From the NCBI GenBank assembly GCA_031296755.1, contig JAUMMZ010000015.1, forward strand, positions 1-23,007: a stretch of 23,007 nt of DNA, read 5' to 3'. Positions 1-7,468 of this stretch are shown here, piece by piece. Below the pieces are notes generated by a model. It saw only the letters and a program-made list of their open reading frames with translations, did not search any database and was not told the DNA's origin. Within the stretch, counting starts at the first letter, position 1; the number at the start of each line of letters is the position of its first letter. This DNA is from Collinsella sp. GTDB taxonomy: Bacteria; Actinomycetota; Coriobacteriia; Coriobacteriales; Coriobacteriaceae. The translations under genes were made by a program, and so were the position numbers.

Positions 1-569
1 TCGTTGTCGGCCCCCTCCGCGAACCTAATCGACTCGATCCAGGACCAGTGCGCCCGGGTCCAGTTGCCCTTCCTGCGGCCGGTGGGCGTCCTCTCGTCGA
101 AGGCGAGCCCGTGCCTGAGCAGGAACTTGGAGAGCCGCTGCTTCGCGCGCGAGAGGTCGTCCCTCGCGTCCTCGAGCGCCCTGGTCAGGTCGCGGGCGGC
201 CTCGCACTCGTCGTCGGGGACCCACACCTCGACGACGTTGCCGACCGACAGCATGCGGGCGAGGAACTCGGCGTCGTTGCGGTCGTTCTTCCTGCGCCTG
301 TCCGCGCTGGGCTTGATCATCTTCGAGACGGCGCCGACCACGCAGTCGACCCCGAGGCCGGAGAGCCTCTTCTGCAGGTCGAACCCCGTGACCCCGGACT
401 CGTACACGCACCTGGCCCTGGGGTCCACGGACCGCACCCACTCCGCGACTGCCCCGGCGTCGTAGCCGAAGGTCGCGCAGCGCACCTCCCCGGTCATGAC
501 GTCGAGGGAGACTGCCTTTATCGAGCGGGCGTGGACGTCGAGGCCGACGAAGGTGGTAGTATCGAGCAT
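1..569 (-). CDS. IS110-family transposase, N-terminal part (runs off left edge)
   Basis: The minus-strand frame starting with ATG at 569 stays open to the window edge, about 189 residues. It shows the N-terminal RuvC-like DEDD domain of IS110 transposases: an early acidic residue in FVGLDVHARSI (residues 7-17), a second in YESGVTGFDL (57-66), and the paired acids in KNDRNDAEFLARML (94-107). The C-terminal domain carrying the family's catalytic serine lies outside the window, so intactness cannot be judged. IS110 enzymes are RNA-guided DNA recombinases that move the element without classical terminal inverted repeats. The start directly follows a structured leader (572-665). Other frames through this GC-rich stretch are shadows. 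Confidence 0.9.
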   Translation of the reverse strand, partial: MLDTTTFVGLDVHARSIKAVSLDVMTGEVRCATFGYDAGAVAEWVRSVDPRARCVYESGVTGFDLQKRLSGLGVDCVVGAVSKMIKPSADRRRKNDRNDAEFLARMLSVGNVVEVWVPDDECEAARDLTRALEDARDDLSRAKQRLSKFLLRHGLAFDERTPTGRRKGNWTRAHWSWIESIRFAEGADN

Positions 570-571
570 GG

Positions 572-665
572 GAGCCCCTTCCATGAATGCGGCGTGGCCG
601 CCGCGGCTGAATTAGACACTCACCATTGTCGGCCTAATCCGCGGTCTTTCATGCAGCAGGGGCTC
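572..665 (-). ncRNA. candidate IS110 bridge RNA / structured leader
   Basis: Directly upstream of the transposase start is a nested set of complementary segments. They are GAGCCCCT (572-579) with AGGGGCTC (658-665), CATGAA (582-587) with TTCATG (648-653), CCGCGG (601-606) with CCGCGG (639-644), and ATTAG (611-615) with CTAAT (634-638). An alternative small hairpin is GCGGC/GCCGC at 589-601. In IS110-group elements the non-coding stretch between the left end and the transposase gene encodes a bridge RNA with internal loops that base-pair to target and donor DNA. Position and multi-stem form fit that. The true RNA may extend further (to about 720), and the exact left end of the element cannot be placed from one copy. 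Confidence 0.5.
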
Positions 666-749
666 TCAATGTTTTTATGTCCTGCTCATATCGTCTATGC
701 CGGCACTTTGGGACACTCCTTGGCATGACCAGCCTAGCAAGCAGTGAAA

Positions 750-773
750 GTAGTCAAAAGAGGCCCGTCCCAC
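750..773. repeat. 24-bp direct-repeat copy 1 (partner at 1076-1099)
   Basis: This 24-base stretch matches 1076-1099 at 20 positions in the same orientation. The shared pattern is GTAG, two variable bases, AAAAGAG, one variable base, CCCGTCCC and two more bases. The first copy runs into a short GCCC/GGGC hairpin (763-779). It sits in the gene-free stretch 570-1096 between the IS110 leader and the redox operon. The pair suggests a dispersed intergenic repeat or a shared regulatory/terminator element. No function is claimed. Confidence 0.45.
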
Positions 774-782
774 ATGGGCTGC

Positions 783-942
783 TTTCAAAAGTATGGCGGA
801 TTACGGGGCTGGACCTGTATTACTTAACCATGGGAAAAATCGCGAAATTAAAACCGCAGGTAGATGGCTTGTCAAAAATTGAAAATGGCCGGTATGGATG
901 GGGGTCTCCGAATCAGCCCCGTAATCCGGCATAGTTTTGAAA
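783..942. repeat. long inverted repeat, 29-bp arms, 102-bp spacer
   Basis: Arms 783-811 and 914-942 pair at 27 of 29 positions, with mismatches only at 791/934 and 796/929. The inner 15 bp (GGATTACGGGGCTG plus one flanking base) are perfect. The spacer holds no convincing gene. The overall size of 160 bp and the terminal arms resemble a non-autonomous mobile element (MITE-like) or a dispersed palindromic repeat. No target-site duplication is obvious. Confidence 0.6.
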
Positions 943-986
943 TGGCACTAAAGTAGGCACAAGCTAAATACCGATTCCAAGGATAG

Positions 987-1049
987 TTGCGGTGGAATAG
1001 TTCCTGGATGCCGGGGTTTTGGCGGAAATCAGGAACTATTTCACCGCAA
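987..1049. repeat. 20-bp-stem inverted repeat (hairpin)
   Basis: TTGCGGTGGAATAGTTCCTG at 987-1006 pairs with 1030-1049 at 19 of 20 positions. The exception would be a G-U pair in RNA. The 23-base loop contains a small GCC/GGC stem. There is no T-tract on either side, so it is not an intrinsic terminator by sequence. It is the second of three consecutive palindromic elements downstream of the redox operon. Confidence 0.6.
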
Positions 1050-1075
1050 TTGAAGAGGGCTGGGTGGATGGCGGG

Positions 1076-1108
1076 GTAGCTAAAAGAGCCCCGTCCCTAA
1101 TTAGCTAC
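1076..1108 (-). repeat. hairpin spanning the DUF1667 stop codon; copy 2 of the 24-bp repeat
   Basis: GTAGCTAA (1076-1083) and TTAGCTAC (1101-1108) form a perfect 8-bp stem whose right arm encodes the last residues of the DUF1667 protein. The loop carries GGGACGGGGCTCTTTT in the minus direction. An alternative pairing is CGGGG with CCCCG further downstream. It may act in 3'-end formation for the redox operon, but the T-tract is inside the structure rather than after it, so an intrinsic terminator is not secure. Confidence 0.4.
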
Positions 1109-1507
1109 TTGGGCTCGGTTGATGTCCATGCTGGCGATGAGGTTGATGCTGGTGTCGAGGAGGTCTTCCAGTACGACGTCGCCCATGCGGATGGGGGCGT
1201 TGACGACCAGGCCTCGGATGAGGTTCATGGCTTGGGCGTGGAGTTCTAGCGGGATGGCTTCGGCCGTGCGCACGGGCAGCAGCACCTCGTCGCTGCCGGA
1301 TACGGCCACGGTGGTGGTGAGCACGCGCATGGGGCAGGTGAGCTCCTGATGTGCGAACTTATCACCGCGCGGGCATCTGTTGCCGGTCACGGAGCGCACC
1401 TCTGCCACGGCGCCGTCTGCGTCACGCTCCACCTCCACGGTCAGGAGGCACTCGGATGGGCAGATGGTGCAGTTGAACTTGAGCGTTTCGATCACGTTAT
1501 CGCTCAT
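1097..1507 (-). CDS. DUF1667 family cysteine-rich redox partner protein
   Basis: This 136-residue protein has cysteines in FNCTICPSEC (C13, C16, C20), RCPRGDKFAHQEL (C45) and CPM (C58). That is the DUF1667 pattern, resembling a small metal/Fe-S site. The start is ATG, with a GGAGG-type ribosome site in the three-base gap region after the preceding gene's stop. DUF1667 proteins are regularly encoded beside a GlpA-like dehydrogenase and an FAD/NAD(P) oxidoreductase, exactly as here, so a role as a third subunit or electron-transfer partner is likely. The biochemical function is not established from sequence. It is the last gene of the operon. Confidence 0.85.
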   Translation of the reverse strand: MSDNVIETLKFNCTICPSECLLTVEVERDADGAVAEVRSVTGNRCPRGDKFAHQELTCPMRVLTTTVAVSGSDEVLLPVRTAEAIPLELHAQAMNLIRGLVVNAPIRMGDVVLEDLLDTSINLIASMDINRAQVAN

Positions 1508-1510
1508 AGT

Positions 1511-2857
1511 TTATGCCTCCTCGACGGGGTCGACGGATAGGACAATCTCGCTGGCACCCAGGTCGAGTGTGCGCTGAATCACCTTTGCCGGCAGCGGGAA
1601 GCTTTCCATAACGCTCGGCTTAAACGCTCGGACCTTGCCGGCGAACAGCTCCTTGCCGTCGGCTAGGATTCGTACGCGGGCGGCGTCGACGGGTCGGCGC
1701 ACGCGGAAGTTGAGTCTGGTGAGTGTCACAGTCGTAATGCGTCCCGGCAGCGCGTAGCCCGCGATGCCGGCAGGGGAGACAGTGAGCTCCCAGTCCGGAA
1801 CGGTGCCCGCGTCGGTCCCCAGCGCGTACGTCGCTGCAGCTGCGCCAGCCCTCTCGGACTCGGTCGTCACGTTTTCGGCCAAGTCGTGCACGTGCAGCAC
1901 GTTGCCGCAGGCAAAGATGCCCGGCACGTCCGTCTGCAGGCTCTGGTCCACCACGGCGCCGCGCGTGCGTGGGTCCAGCTCCACGCCCGCGGCAACCGAA
2001 AGCTCGTTCTCGGGAATCAGGCCCACCGAAAGCAGCAGTGTGTCGCACGGAACAATGCGCTCGGTCCCCGGAATGGGCGCCAGGTGCTCGTCGACTTGAC
2101 TCACCTCGACGGCTTCCACACGGTCGTGCCCGATCACGCGTGTGACGGTGGTGGACAGATGCAGCGGAATGCCAAAGTCGTCCAGACAGTTCTTTACATT
2201 GCGGCGCAGCCCGTTGGCGTACGGCATGAGCTCGTACACGCCCTCGACCGAAATCCCCTCGAGCGTGCAGCGGCGCGCCATGATAAGCCCGATGTCGCCC
2301 GAGCCCAAAATGACGGCGCGCGAGCCGGGCTTGAGGTTTTCGATATTGATGTATCGCTGCGCCAGGCCGGCCGTAAACACGCCGGCGGGTCGGCTGCCAG
2401 GAATCTTGATCTCGCTGCGGGTGCGCTCGCGGCACCCCATGGCAAGGACGACCGCACGCCCGGTGAGCTGCATCATGCCGGTAGGGCTCATGAGCGTGAC
2501 GGTGTGGACCGCGGTGTCTTCCGCAGGCTCGCCTGAATCAATCCCAATCACCATGCTGTTCAGGAACAGCGCAATGTCGGTTGCGTGCACCTGGTCGATA
2601 AAGCGCTGCGCGTACTCGGGACCGGTGAGCTCCTGTTTAAAGTGCGACAGGCCAAAGCCGGGGTGGATGCATTGGCGGAGGATGCCGCCCAGGTGCTGCT
2701 CGCGCTCCACGATGGCCACGCGCGCTCCGGCCTTATGCGCGGCCAGCGCGGCCGCCATGCCGGCGGGGCCGCCGCCGATAACGACCACGTCAAAGACTTG
2801 CGTTTGTACGGCTTCTACGACGCCGTAATCAATCGCGCTCGATTTGATTTCCGTCAT
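1511..2857 (-). CDS. NAD(P)/FAD-dependent oxidoreductase
   Basis: This 448-residue flavoprotein has two Rossmann nucleotide-binding motifs: VVVIGGGPAGMAAALAA near residue 24 for FAD, and VILGSGDIGLIMARR mid-protein for the pyridine nucleotide. It also has a late FACGN motif typical of the pyridine-nucleotide-disulfide oxidoreductase fold. A cysteine follows the first motif region (LRQCIHPGFG), and MGCRERTR precedes the second. It belongs to the family found with GlpA-like dehydrogenases and DUF1667 proteins and would pass electrons to or from NAD(P). The ATG at 2857 lies one base beyond the upstream gene's stop and follows an AGGGGG ribosome site. The substrate is not certain; glycerol 3-phosphate oxidation by the complex is a reasonable guess. 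Confidence 0.85.
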   Translation of the reverse strand: MTEIKSSAIDYGVVEAVQTQVFDVVVIGGGPAGMAAALAAHKAGARVAIVEREQHLGGILRQCIHPGFGLSHFKQELTGPEYAQRFIDQVHATDIALFLNSMVIGIDSGEPAEDTAVHTVTLMSPTGMMQLTGRAVVLAMGCRERTRSEIKIPGSRPAGVFTAGLAQRYINIENLKPGSRAVILGSGDIGLIMARRCTLEGISVEGVYELMPYANGLRRNVKNCLDDFGIPLHLSTTVTRVIGHDRVEAVEVSQVDEHLAPIPGTERIVPCDTLLLSVGLIPENELSVAAGVELDPRTRGAVVDQSLQTDVPGIFACGNVLHVHDLAENVTTESERAGAAAATYALGTDAGTVPDWELTVSPAGIAGYALPGRITTVTLTRLNFRVRRPVDAARVRILADGKELFAGKVRAFKPSVMESFPLPAKVIQRTLDLGASEIVLSVDPVEEA

Positions 2858-2858
2858 C

Positions 2859-4316
2859 CTAGCGCACCCCCTTCAAAGGACCCTCGACCAGCCAGGAGCC
2901 GGCGTCCTCCAGTAATACCTCGCTAGGGTCGCAGCCCAACTCGCGGGCAAGAATCGCCACCACACGGCTTTGGCAAAAGCCGCTTTGGCACCGGCCCATG
3001 CCGGCGCGACAGCGGCGCTTGACGCCCTCGACCGAAACCGCGCCTGGCTGGCGCCGAATCGCAGCCACAATCTCGGCCTCGGGCACCGTCTCGCAGCGGC
3101 AGACAATCTGGCCCCACGCGGGGTCGGACTCGATTAGCTCTTCCTTGCGCGCCAGCGGTGCGCGGTCAAAGTCGTCCGGCGCGCGGCGAATTGGGTTCCA
3201 GTCCGTCCGCTCGTGCAGCTCCACGCCCGCCTCGCGCATCACAAGCTCCATGCGCTCGGCAATGGCCGGCGCGCTCGCCACACCCGGCGACTGAATGCCC
3301 GCCGCCTGGAACAGCCCCGGCACCACGGCCGACTGTCCAATAAAGAAATCGTTTGTTCCCTGAATGACCGGACGCCCGCCGGCAAATGCGCGCACCACGC
3401 GGCGCGTATCCAGATCGGGCACCAGCTTGCGCGCGCCGGTCAGCAGCGCATTCACATCGCTCGCATAGGTCTGCGTGTCGCCCGGCTCGCGCACGGCGGC
3501 CGTGGCGGTAATCACGGTGTTGCCGTGCACGGTGCCCGTCACGATAACGCCCTTCGACACCGGCGTCGGCACGGGGTAGAGTGGCATGAGCGTGCGTGGC
3601 TCCTTGTCCAGCACCATGATGTTGCCCTGACGCCAGACCATCTGGAACTCCTCGGCGCCCGCCATATGCGAGATGTCGGCGGCGCCGTTGCCCGCGGCGT
3701 TGATCAGGTAGCGGCAGCGCACGTTGCCAGCGGGGGTCGCCAGCGTAAAGCGCGCGGCTCCGTCATCCGAGCCGGCAACTTCTATGGCCTCCACTGGCGC
3801 AGACCGCATAAACGTCACCCCGTTGGCCACGGCGTTTTCCAGCGCGGCGATGGCAACCTCAAACGGGTCGACAAACCCGGTCGAGGGGCACCACAACGCA
3901 CACGTCGCATCGGCACTGGCGCGCGGCTCAAGTTCATGGATGCGGTCGGGTCCGACGATCGACAGCTCGGGCACGCCGTTGGCAAGGCCATTGCTACGCA
4001 GCTGCTCCAGATGCGCGCGGTCCTCGTCGTTGAAGCCCAACACCATCGACCCGGTGCGGCAGAACAGAAAGTCCAGCTCCTGCGCCCACGTACCGTACAA
4101 CTCGCAGCCACGGGCGTTGACCTGTGCCTTAACCGTGCCCGGTGTCGGATCGTAGCCGGCGTGCACCAGGCCGCCGTTGGCCTTCGACGCGCCCAGCGCG
4201 ATGTCGTTGGTTGCCTCGACCACGCAAATGGACAGGTCATAGCGCGCGAGTTGCCGCGCGATGGCGCACCCCGTGATGCCCGCGCCCACAATCGCGATAT
4301 CAAAGGTTTCCGTCAC
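2859..4316 (-). CDS. GlpA-like FAD-dependent dehydrogenase with C-terminal BFD-like cysteine domain
   Basis: This 485-residue protein is encoded from a GTG start preceded by GGGAGG. It opens with a DAO-type FAD-binding motif (IAIVGAGITGCAIARQL) and KANGGLVHAGYD. Its C-terminus holds a [2Fe-2S]-type BFD-like domain with cysteines at about 406, 408, 436, 443 and 448 (CRCETV, then RCRAGMGRCQSGFCQ). This is the layout of anaerobic glycerol-3-phosphate dehydrogenase A-type subunits and of the related 2-hydroxyglutarate oxidase (LhgO-like) proteins. With the two downstream genes it forms a three-gene redox operon, minus strand, with almost no spacing. The G3P substrate is inferred from family; no glpK or glpF is in the window to support it. 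Confidence 0.85.
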   Translation of the reverse strand: MTETFDIAIVGAGITGCAIARQLARYDLSICVVEATNDIALGASKANGGLVHAGYDPTPGTVKAQVNARGCELYGTWAQELDFLFCRTGSMVLGFNDEDRAHLEQLRSNGLANGVPELSIVGPDRIHELEPRASADATCALWCPSTGFVDPFEVAIAALENAVANGVTFMRSAPVEAIEVAGSDDGAARFTLATPAGNVRCRYLINAAGNGAADISHMAGAEEFQMVWRQGNIMVLDKEPRTLMPLYPVPTPVSKGVIVTGTVHGNTVITATAAVREPGDTQTYASDVNALLTGARKLVPDLDTRRVVRAFAGGRPVIQGTNDFFIGQSAVVPGLFQAAGIQSPGVASAPAIAERMELVMREAGVELHERTDWNPIRRAPDDFDRAPLARKEELIESDPAWGQIVCRCETVPEAEIVAAIRRQPGAVSVEGVKRRCRAGMGRCQSGFCQSRVVAILARELGCDPSEVLLEDAGSWLVEGPLKGVR

Positions 4317-4327
4317 AGTGCCTCCCA

Positions 4328-4360
4328 GTCAAGTTGACAGGCCGTCAATAGGACTATCCT
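4328..4360 (-). promoter_or_regulatory. palindromic candidate operator upstream of the redox operon
   Basis: GTCAAGTTGAC (4328-4338) is a perfect 5+1+5 palindrome beginning 12 bases upstream of the GTG start. A further GTCAA follows at 4344-4348, then the dyad TAGGA-CTA-TCCTA (4349-4361). Such close dyads suggest a repressor site or an mRNA leader structure. No confident -35/-10 pair was found for the minus operon. The 407-base gap 4317-4723 otherwise contains the tandem repeats at 4480-4641. Confidence 0.3.
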
Positions 4361-4479
4361 ACGGTCTGCACACCCCCAGCGCAGCGGCAATGCGGCGAAC
4401 AGCCCCGCAACACCCGCCAACGGCAGACGAGGGGAGACCCGGTAACGTCGACAACTTCGTCTGCCGACAACTACGGCAA

Positions 4480-4641
4480 CCGTTTGTCTCGATCTGTAAC
4501 AGTTAGACGAGGATTTGGGTCCCAGATGTTACAGATTGAGACGTTAGTCTGGCGGGTCATCCGTTTGTCTCAATCTGTAACATCTAGACCCGGATTCCGC
4601 TCCCACCTGTTACAGATTGAGATGTTTGTGTCCGCGCCAGC
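4480..4641. repeat. tandem 81-bp repeat, each unit an imperfect dyad (four copies of a 15-mer)
   Basis: Two units begin with CCGTTTGTCTC at 4480 and 4561. Each contains GTCTC(G/A)ATCTGTAAC and, 42 bases later, its reverse complement GTTACAGATTGAGA(C/T). The four 15-mers are at 4486-4500, 4528-4542, 4567-4581 and 4609-4623, so each unit can form a 15-bp hairpin with a 27-base loop. The loops differ more than the arms, indicating selection or conversion on the arms. The block lies between divergent genes, about 80 bases ahead of the zinc-ribbon gene. It could be a multi-site operator or a dispersed repeat. Confidence 0.75.
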
Positions 4642-4723
4642 CCCGCCCCTAGCCGTGGTCCCATATAAACAAACCCCGTGGTAAACTTGACCGGACTGTA
4701 AATAATCCGAAAGGTACACCCCA

Positions 4724-5155
4724 ATGTCCAAGTACATCTCCGAGCTCATGTCGCCGCAGCTTATGGGCGTCGTCTATGCCTTCGTTGGCTTTATCATCGC
4801 CCTGTATGTGCTGTCGGTCGTCTATGTGTTCATCGACGCTCGCCGCCGCGGCGCCAGCGCCTACGTGGCATGGGGCATCATCGCCCTCATCCCGTTTGTA
4901 GGCCTCATCGCCTACCTGGTTCTGCGCCCGCACTCCTACGCGTCCGACCGCGAGGAGCAGGAGCTGGACATGGCCTTGCGCGAGCGCCAGCTTGCCCAGT
5001 ACGGCACCTGCCCGCAGTGCGGCGCGCCCATCGAGAAGGACTTTGTGGTCTGCCCGGTGTGCGATACCCAGGTTCGCAACGTCTGCCCCAGCTGCCATCG
5101 GCCGCTCGATGCGCACTGGAAGGTCTGCCCCTACTGCCGAACTCGCATCCAGTAA
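4724..5155 (+). CDS. membrane protein with PLDc_N-like region and two zinc ribbons
   Basis: This 143-residue protein has two predicted membrane helices, about residues 13-37 and 46-67. Between them is the YVFIDARRRGASAYVAW stretch typical of the phospholipase-D N-terminal (PLDc_N) membrane module. A soluble charged linker follows. The tail then carries two CxxC...CxxC zinc ribbons: C96/C99/C110/C113 and C121/C124/C135/C138. No phospholipase catalytic domain is present. The start is ATG with GAAAGG nine bases upstream. The zinc ribbons would face the cytoplasm or bind a partner. The function is unknown; a membrane-anchored regulatory or scaffolding role is a guess. Confidence 0.85.
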   Translation: MSKYISELMSPQLMGVVYAFVGFIIALYVLSVVYVFIDARRRGASAYVAWGIIALIPFVGLIAYLVLRPHSYASDREEQELDMALRERQLAQYGTCPQCGAPIEKDFVVCPVCDTQVRNVCPSCHRPLDAHWKVCPYCRTRIQ

Positions 5156-5250
5156 CGCATCCATCGTCGGGCCGGCCGCAAGACACGGGCACGCCGCAAG
5201 CCACGCGCATCCCGCACCCCGCCCCACACGATGAAGCATGCGTAGAAAAT

Positions 5251-5281
5251 CGCCCGTCGTGCCATTAAGGTGCGGCGGGCG
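5251..5281 (+). terminator. GC-rich hairpin between zinc-ribbon gene and thrS promoter
   Basis: 5251-5263 and 5269-5281 can form a 13-bp stem in RNA, including three G-U pairs, with loop ATTAA. It sits 95 bases after the zinc-ribbon stop and immediately before the thrS -35. No T-tract follows on the plus strand, while an ATTTTC follows on the minus strand. It is therefore a plausible but weak transcript end. Confidence 0.35.
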
Positions 5282-5282
5282 C

Positions 5283-5310
5283 TTGTATACCAAGGCAACC
5301 TGCCTATAAT
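5283..5310 (+). promoter_or_regulatory. thrS promoter (sigma-A type)
   Basis: TTGTAT at 5283-5288 is followed after 16 bases by a perfect TATAAT at 5305-5310. Transcription would start near 5317, giving a leader of only about 63 bases. That is too short for a T-box riboswitch. Confidence 0.7.
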
Positions 5311-5352
5311 GATGCAAGTTAAAACGCCGAGCGCATCGCACGCACTTGCATC
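5311..5352 (+). promoter_or_regulatory. thrS 5' leader hairpin
   Basis: GATGCAAGT (5311-5319) and ACTTGCATC (5344-5352) form a perfect 9-bp stem around a 24-base loop at the very 5' end of the predicted transcript. The ribosome site GAGAGGAG (5361-5368) lies just after it. This could be a DNA operator overlapping the start site or an RNA element controlling translation, as known by a different structure for autoregulated thrS in E. coli. Confidence 0.45.
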
Positions 5353-5379
5353 AGGCATCCGAGAGGAGAAAACATACCC

Positions 5380-7143
<1,764 letters not shown>

Positions 7144-7165
7144 GGCGAACTTCACAACTATTAAC

Positions 7166-7200
7166 AAAGGCGACCGTCCACAAAGGGCGGTCGCCTTTTT
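7166..7200 (+). terminator. thrS intrinsic terminator 1
   Basis: Arms 7166-7179 and 7185-7198 form a 14-bp GC-rich stem (one G-U pair) around a five-base loop. A T5 tract at 7196-7200 completes it. It begins 22 bases after the thrS stop. Confidence 0.93.
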
Positions 7201-7214
7201 CATGCCCAAATAAG

Positions 7215-7242
7215 AAAAGCCGCTGGTTGAGCGGCTTTTTTT
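7215..7242 (+). terminator. thrS intrinsic terminator 2
   Basis: AAAAGCCGCT (7215-7224) and AGCGGCTTTT (7230-7239) form a perfect stem around GGTTG, with a T-tract at 7236-7242. Together with the first terminator it insulates the region ahead of loaP from thrS read-through. It would also face a promoter if the neighbouring segment inverted. Confidence 0.92.
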
Positions 7243-7255
7243 GTTGCACAAAAAG

Positions 7256-7377
7256 GTACAGGTTTTTGTAGGGGGCTATGGAGATGTACCTACTAGCAGT
7301 ACATTTTGCGTAATCTGGGCAAACGCTGATTAATTGCTCGTATAATGACGTCTGTTGAAAGTTACAAAAACCTGTAC
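7256..7377 (+). promoter_or_regulatory. candidate invertible promoter segment (inverton) upstream of loaP
   Basis: GTACAGGTTTTTGTA (7256-7270) is the exact reverse complement of 7363-7377. The similarity continues a few A/T bases outward with one mismatch. The 92-base spacer contains the best -10 element ahead of the polysaccharide operon (TATAAT, 7341-7346) and a smaller TGTAC/GTACA dyad (7285-7289, 7299-7303). Inverted repeats of this size flanking a promoter are the hallmark of DNA-invertase-switched promoters. Those are well known for capsule operons of gut bacteria. In the orientation shown the promoter points toward loaP (ON). No recombinase gene is in the window. The repeats could instead be paired protein-binding sites. 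Confidence 0.5.
7341..7346 (+). promoter_or_regulatory. -10 element of the exopolysaccharide operon promoter
   Basis: This is a perfect TATAAT, 123 bases upstream of the loaP start, with transcription expected from about 7353. The -35 region is poor: TGGGCA at 7316-7321 matches four of six but with a 19-base spacing. Activator dependence or weak basal expression is therefore possible. Confidence 0.5.
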
Positions 7378-7378
7378 T

Positions 7379-7447
7379 TTTGCGACTGCGCCTAGCTGCG
7401 AGCGAGAAGCCTGTTCTAAACGCCCCTGCATTTGCGTGCGTCGCAAA
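7379..7447 (+). promoter_or_regulatory. structured leader of the loaP operon
   Basis: TTTGCGAC (7379-7386) pairs with GTCGCAAA (7440-7447) and encloses a GC-rich stretch with several GCG/CGC segments, all within the predicted 5' untranslated region. LoaP proteins are known to need a hairpin in the leader RNA of their target operon, so this may be its loading element or an autoregulatory structure. No specific LoaP RNA motif was identified. Confidence 0.3.
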
Positions 7448-7468
7448 GCCAAAAGAGGGGGCGAGAAC

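Noticed and set aside
48..728. Plus-strand open frames across the IS110 region
   Set aside because: They are shadows of the minus-strand transposase, which alone shows the DEDD motifs.
783..942. Second invertible promoter
   Set aside because: The arms are long, but the spacer has no good promoter and no gene reads away from it on either side in a way a switch would control.
4480..4641. CRISPR array
   Set aside because: There are only two 81-base units with internal dyads. No 20-40-base repeats alternate with unique spacers and no cas gene is present.
5156..5379. T-box riboswitch ahead of thrS
   Set aside because: The promoter is at 5283-5310 and the remaining leader is about 63 bases. No T-box consensus or antiterminator/terminator pair is seen.
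7355..7468. N-terminal extension of LoaP from the ATG at 7355
   Set aside because: The added residues are Cys/Arg-rich, do not look like a NusG N-terminus and overlap the inverted repeat. A strong ribosome site supports 7469.
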